From assembly GCA_049971355.1 (NCBI GenBank), contig JBMFLE010000031.1, positions 1 through 7,299 on the forward strand: DNA of 7,299 bases, given 5' to 3'. Below are positions 6,464 through 7,299 of the stretch, piece after piece. The notes beneath the pieces are model-generated. The model ran no database searches and was not told the origin of the DNA. It saw nothing but the letters and a program-made list of their open reading frames with translations. A program made the position numbers and the translations under genes. Source of the stretch: JBMFLE01 sp049971355 (GTDB taxonomy: Bacteria > Patescibacteriota > Patescibacteriia > UBA2591 > UBA4787). Each line of letters begins with the position of its first letter. Position 1 is the first letter of the stretch.

Positions 6464-6501
6464 TTTCGGAATATGGAGGCAATCGCAGCCATATTCCGAA
6501 A
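6464..6501 (+). other. Hairpin with 13-bp perfect stem
   Basis: TTTCGGAATATGG (6464-6476) pairs with CCATATTCCGAAA (6489-6501) with no mismatch. Inside, AG (6477-6478) faces AG (6487-6488), which could form tandem A-G mismatches. A further GC/GC pair closes an AATC tetraloop. T6 follows four bases after the stem (6506-6511). It could be a terminator, the core of a small RNA, or a relic of a mobile inverted repeat. No gene lies between it and the upstream terminator, so a simple terminator role would need an unseen transcript. Confidence 0.75.
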
Positions 6502-6556
6502 TCAATTTTTTATCAATAACTTTAAAAAATGGTCAATATTTTTCTACTAAATAATA

Positions 6557-6576
6557 TATGATACGTTCGTGCGAAC
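6557..6576 (+). promoter_or_regulatory. Candidate promoter -10 box with overlapping operator dyad
   Basis: TATGAT at 6557-6562 is a fair -10 box. No clear -35 box lies at normal spacing. The perfect dyad GTTCG-TG-CGAAC occupies 6565-6576, so its centre falls about where transcription would start. That is a typical place for a repressor operator. GTTC-N4-GAAC half-sites recall some LexA-type operators, although the Bacillus type has the opposite order (GAAC-N4-GTTC). The gene served would be the nuclease at 6641, with a leader of about 70 bases. Confidence 0.4.
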
Positions 6577-6640
6577 ATAATACATAAGAAAGAATTTTTT
6601 ATTTTATTAAAATTCGTAAATTTGTAACAAAAGTCGTTAT

Positions 6641-7156
6641 ATGGATTTTAAATGTTTTTATTGGGTAGTTATCCACAAACTGGACAATCTGATTAAGGAA
6701 TATTTTGACAAATTCAGAGGTGATTTGCCGCCTGAGTTAAAGAATAAGGTTGAAGGAAAATTGATAGATGATCGGCATCTCTTGAAACAATGGCGAAATA
6801 CCCATCAACCAGGTTTGATTTGTTATCTTGAATCGACCATTGGTTTAGCTGGTGCTTTAGATGATTGTTTGATTATCGGCAAGAAAAATCCTCGATATGC
6901 TCCAATTGAATTTAAGATGAAGGGCAAAGATATTACGAAATCGATTCCGCCCTATTATCAAAACCAGCTTGATTGTTACACTCTCCTTCTAGAAAAATGC
7001 GATTATCCGACAAAGAAATTCGGATACTTGGTTTATTACATTTTGGAAAAAATTAAGGAAAATGGCTTAGTAAAATTTAAAGTTGTTGAATGCTTGAGGG
7101 GACCAAGACCGGCAGCGAATCCAAATTGTCCCTATTGTCAATATCGAAAAAAGTGA
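6641..7156 (+). CDS. Small PD-(D/E)XK nuclease-like protein (RecB/Cas4-type)
   Basis: A 171-residue protein. It carries the core of the PD-(D/E)XK fold: D74/D75 in GALDD, E90-F-K92 as the ExK motif, and Q109/Y113 as the QxxxY motif typical of RecB-family and Cas4-like nucleases. Cysteines C5, C151, C163 and C166 (NCPYC near the C-terminus) could hold an iron-sulfur cluster as in Cas4/AddB, with C5 as the N-terminal ligand; C151 is less certain. The start (KCFYW) matches where related proteins have a CPRCFYL-like motif, and the usual segment between that motif and the first long helix seems missing, so the protein is shorter than relatives I know. No cas genes or repeats are nearby. The role is probably DNA processing; the substrate is unknown. 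There is no visible ribosome-binding site. In-frame codons before the ATG (KSRY) look coding-like back to a TAA at 6617, but the only candidate start there is ATT. Confidence 0.75.
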   Translation: MDFKCFYWVVIHKLDNLIKEYFDKFRGDLPPELKNKVEGKLIDDRHLLKQWRNTHQPGLICYLESTIGLAGALDDCLIIGKKNPRYAPIEFKMKGKDITKSIPPYYQNQLDCYTLLLEKCDYPTKKFGYLVYYILEKIKENGLVKFKVVECLRGPRPAANPNCPYCQYRKK

Positions 7157-7162
7157 TTTTTC

Positions 7163-7200
7163 AAGCAGCACCCGGAAGGGCGCTGCTTTACTTTTATTTT
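7163..7200 (+). terminator. Rho-independent terminator after the nuclease gene
   Basis: AAGCAGC (7163-7169) pairs with GCTGCTT (7182-7188). After one A-C mismatch, CCC (7171-7173) pairs with GGG (7178-7180) around a GGAA tetraloop. A T-rich tail (TTTACTTTTATTTT) follows. The stem starts six bases after the stop codon. Confidence 0.9.
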
Positions 7201-7214
7201 AAAAGTATTAAAAT

Positions 7215-7220
7215 TATAAT
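7215..7220 (+). promoter_or_regulatory. TATAAT box of the last gene
   Basis: A perfect TATAAT lies six bases before the ATG at 7227, with only a poor -35 candidate (TTTTAT, 7192-7197). Initiation seven bases downstream of this box would fall on the A of the ATG. Transcription upstream is blocked by the terminator at 7163-7200, so a promoter in this gap is expected. Confidence 0.5.
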
Positions 7221-7226
7221 AAGGAC

Positions 7227-7299
7227 ATGAACCCCAAAAATGGGACTGAGAGTAAATTTGTTTTTGGGACTAATTTGATTGACCAAGGTTATAATCTTA
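7227..7299 (+). CDS. Start of an unidentified gene, cut by the window edge
   Basis: An ATG at 7227 opens 24 codons to the end of the window, beginning MNPKNGTESKFVFGTN and continuing LIDQGYNL. I do not recognise a family from this much sequence. It has no signal peptide. AAGGA (7221-7225) is only one base from the ATG, too close to act as a normal ribosome-binding site. The other nearby ATG, at 7240, is closed by a TGA after 12 codons. Placement after a terminator and a TATAAT box supports a real gene start. Confidence 0.5.
   Translation, partial: MNPKNGTESKFVFGTNLIDQGYNL

Larger units (their letters stand above)
6387..6640. other. Structured non-coding spacer before the nuclease gene
   Basis: No reading frame of useful length is found on either strand. 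The spacer holds a 13-bp tandem duplication (6426-6451), a strong hairpin (6464-6501) with T6 downstream, a -10-like box with a GTTC/GAAC dyad (6557-6576), and an isolated ATTCGTAAA (6612-6620). The rest is simple A+T-rich sequence. Confidence 0.7.

Noticed and set aside
6464..6501. tRNA arm or integron attC site
   Set aside because: There is no cloverleaf, no acceptor end, and no RYYYAAC/GTTRRRY boxes.
7240..7278. Alternative ATG start at 7240
   Set aside because: Its frame is closed by a TGA after 12 codons, whereas the frame from 7227 stays open to the window end.

Overview
The window is AT-rich bacterial DNA with all recognisable genes on the + strand and ordinary stop codons; TGA is used as a stop at 4872-4874 and 7154-7156, which argues against a recoded genetic code. 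It looks like a fragment of an uncultured lineage. A secreted beta-propeller with a T9SS-like C-terminal tail suggests a diderm such as candidate division WOR-3/Stahlbacteria or another FCB-related group. The AT-rich interspersed intergenic repeats and the small RecB/Cas4-like nuclease are also common in Patescibacteria. I cannot settle the taxonomy from sequence alone.

Layout. Positions 1-233 are a repeat-rich leader with no convincing gene. Positions 234-4874 hold a lower-glycolysis cluster: enolase (eno) followed by two tandem, diverged, cofactor-independent phosphoglycerate mutases (gpmI). Together these interconvert 3-phosphoglycerate, 2-phosphoglycerate and phosphoenolpyruvate. Both mutases keep every catalytic residue I could place. 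They share only about half their residues just after the start, yet they share a 63-bp identical block that crosses the start codon and a 25-residue identical N-terminus. The spacers around them carry an interspersed repeat whose 12-base core occurs five times in the window, always outside the main body of genes.

Positions 4905-6363 form a self-contained cassette: a good -35/-10 promoter, a strong Shine-Dalgarno site, an exported PQQ-type beta-propeller gene and a perfect hairpin terminator. Its base composition is clearly richer in G+C than its neighbours. Just after it lies an orphan ribosome-binding site and start codon that opens only a three-codon frame, as though a following gene had been lost.

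Positions 6387-6640 are non-coding. They contain a 13-bp tandem duplication, a 13-bp perfect-stem hairpin and a GTTC-N4-GAAC dyad placed just after a -10-like box. Positions 6641-7156 encode a small PD-(D/E)XK nuclease-like protein followed by its own terminator. The window ends inside a new reading frame from 7227, whose start lies so close to a TATAAT box that its transcript may be leaderless.

I found no obvious new defence or mobile system. The points most worth following are the chimeric-looking gpmI pair, the repeat family at gene borders and the structured spacer before the nuclease gene.
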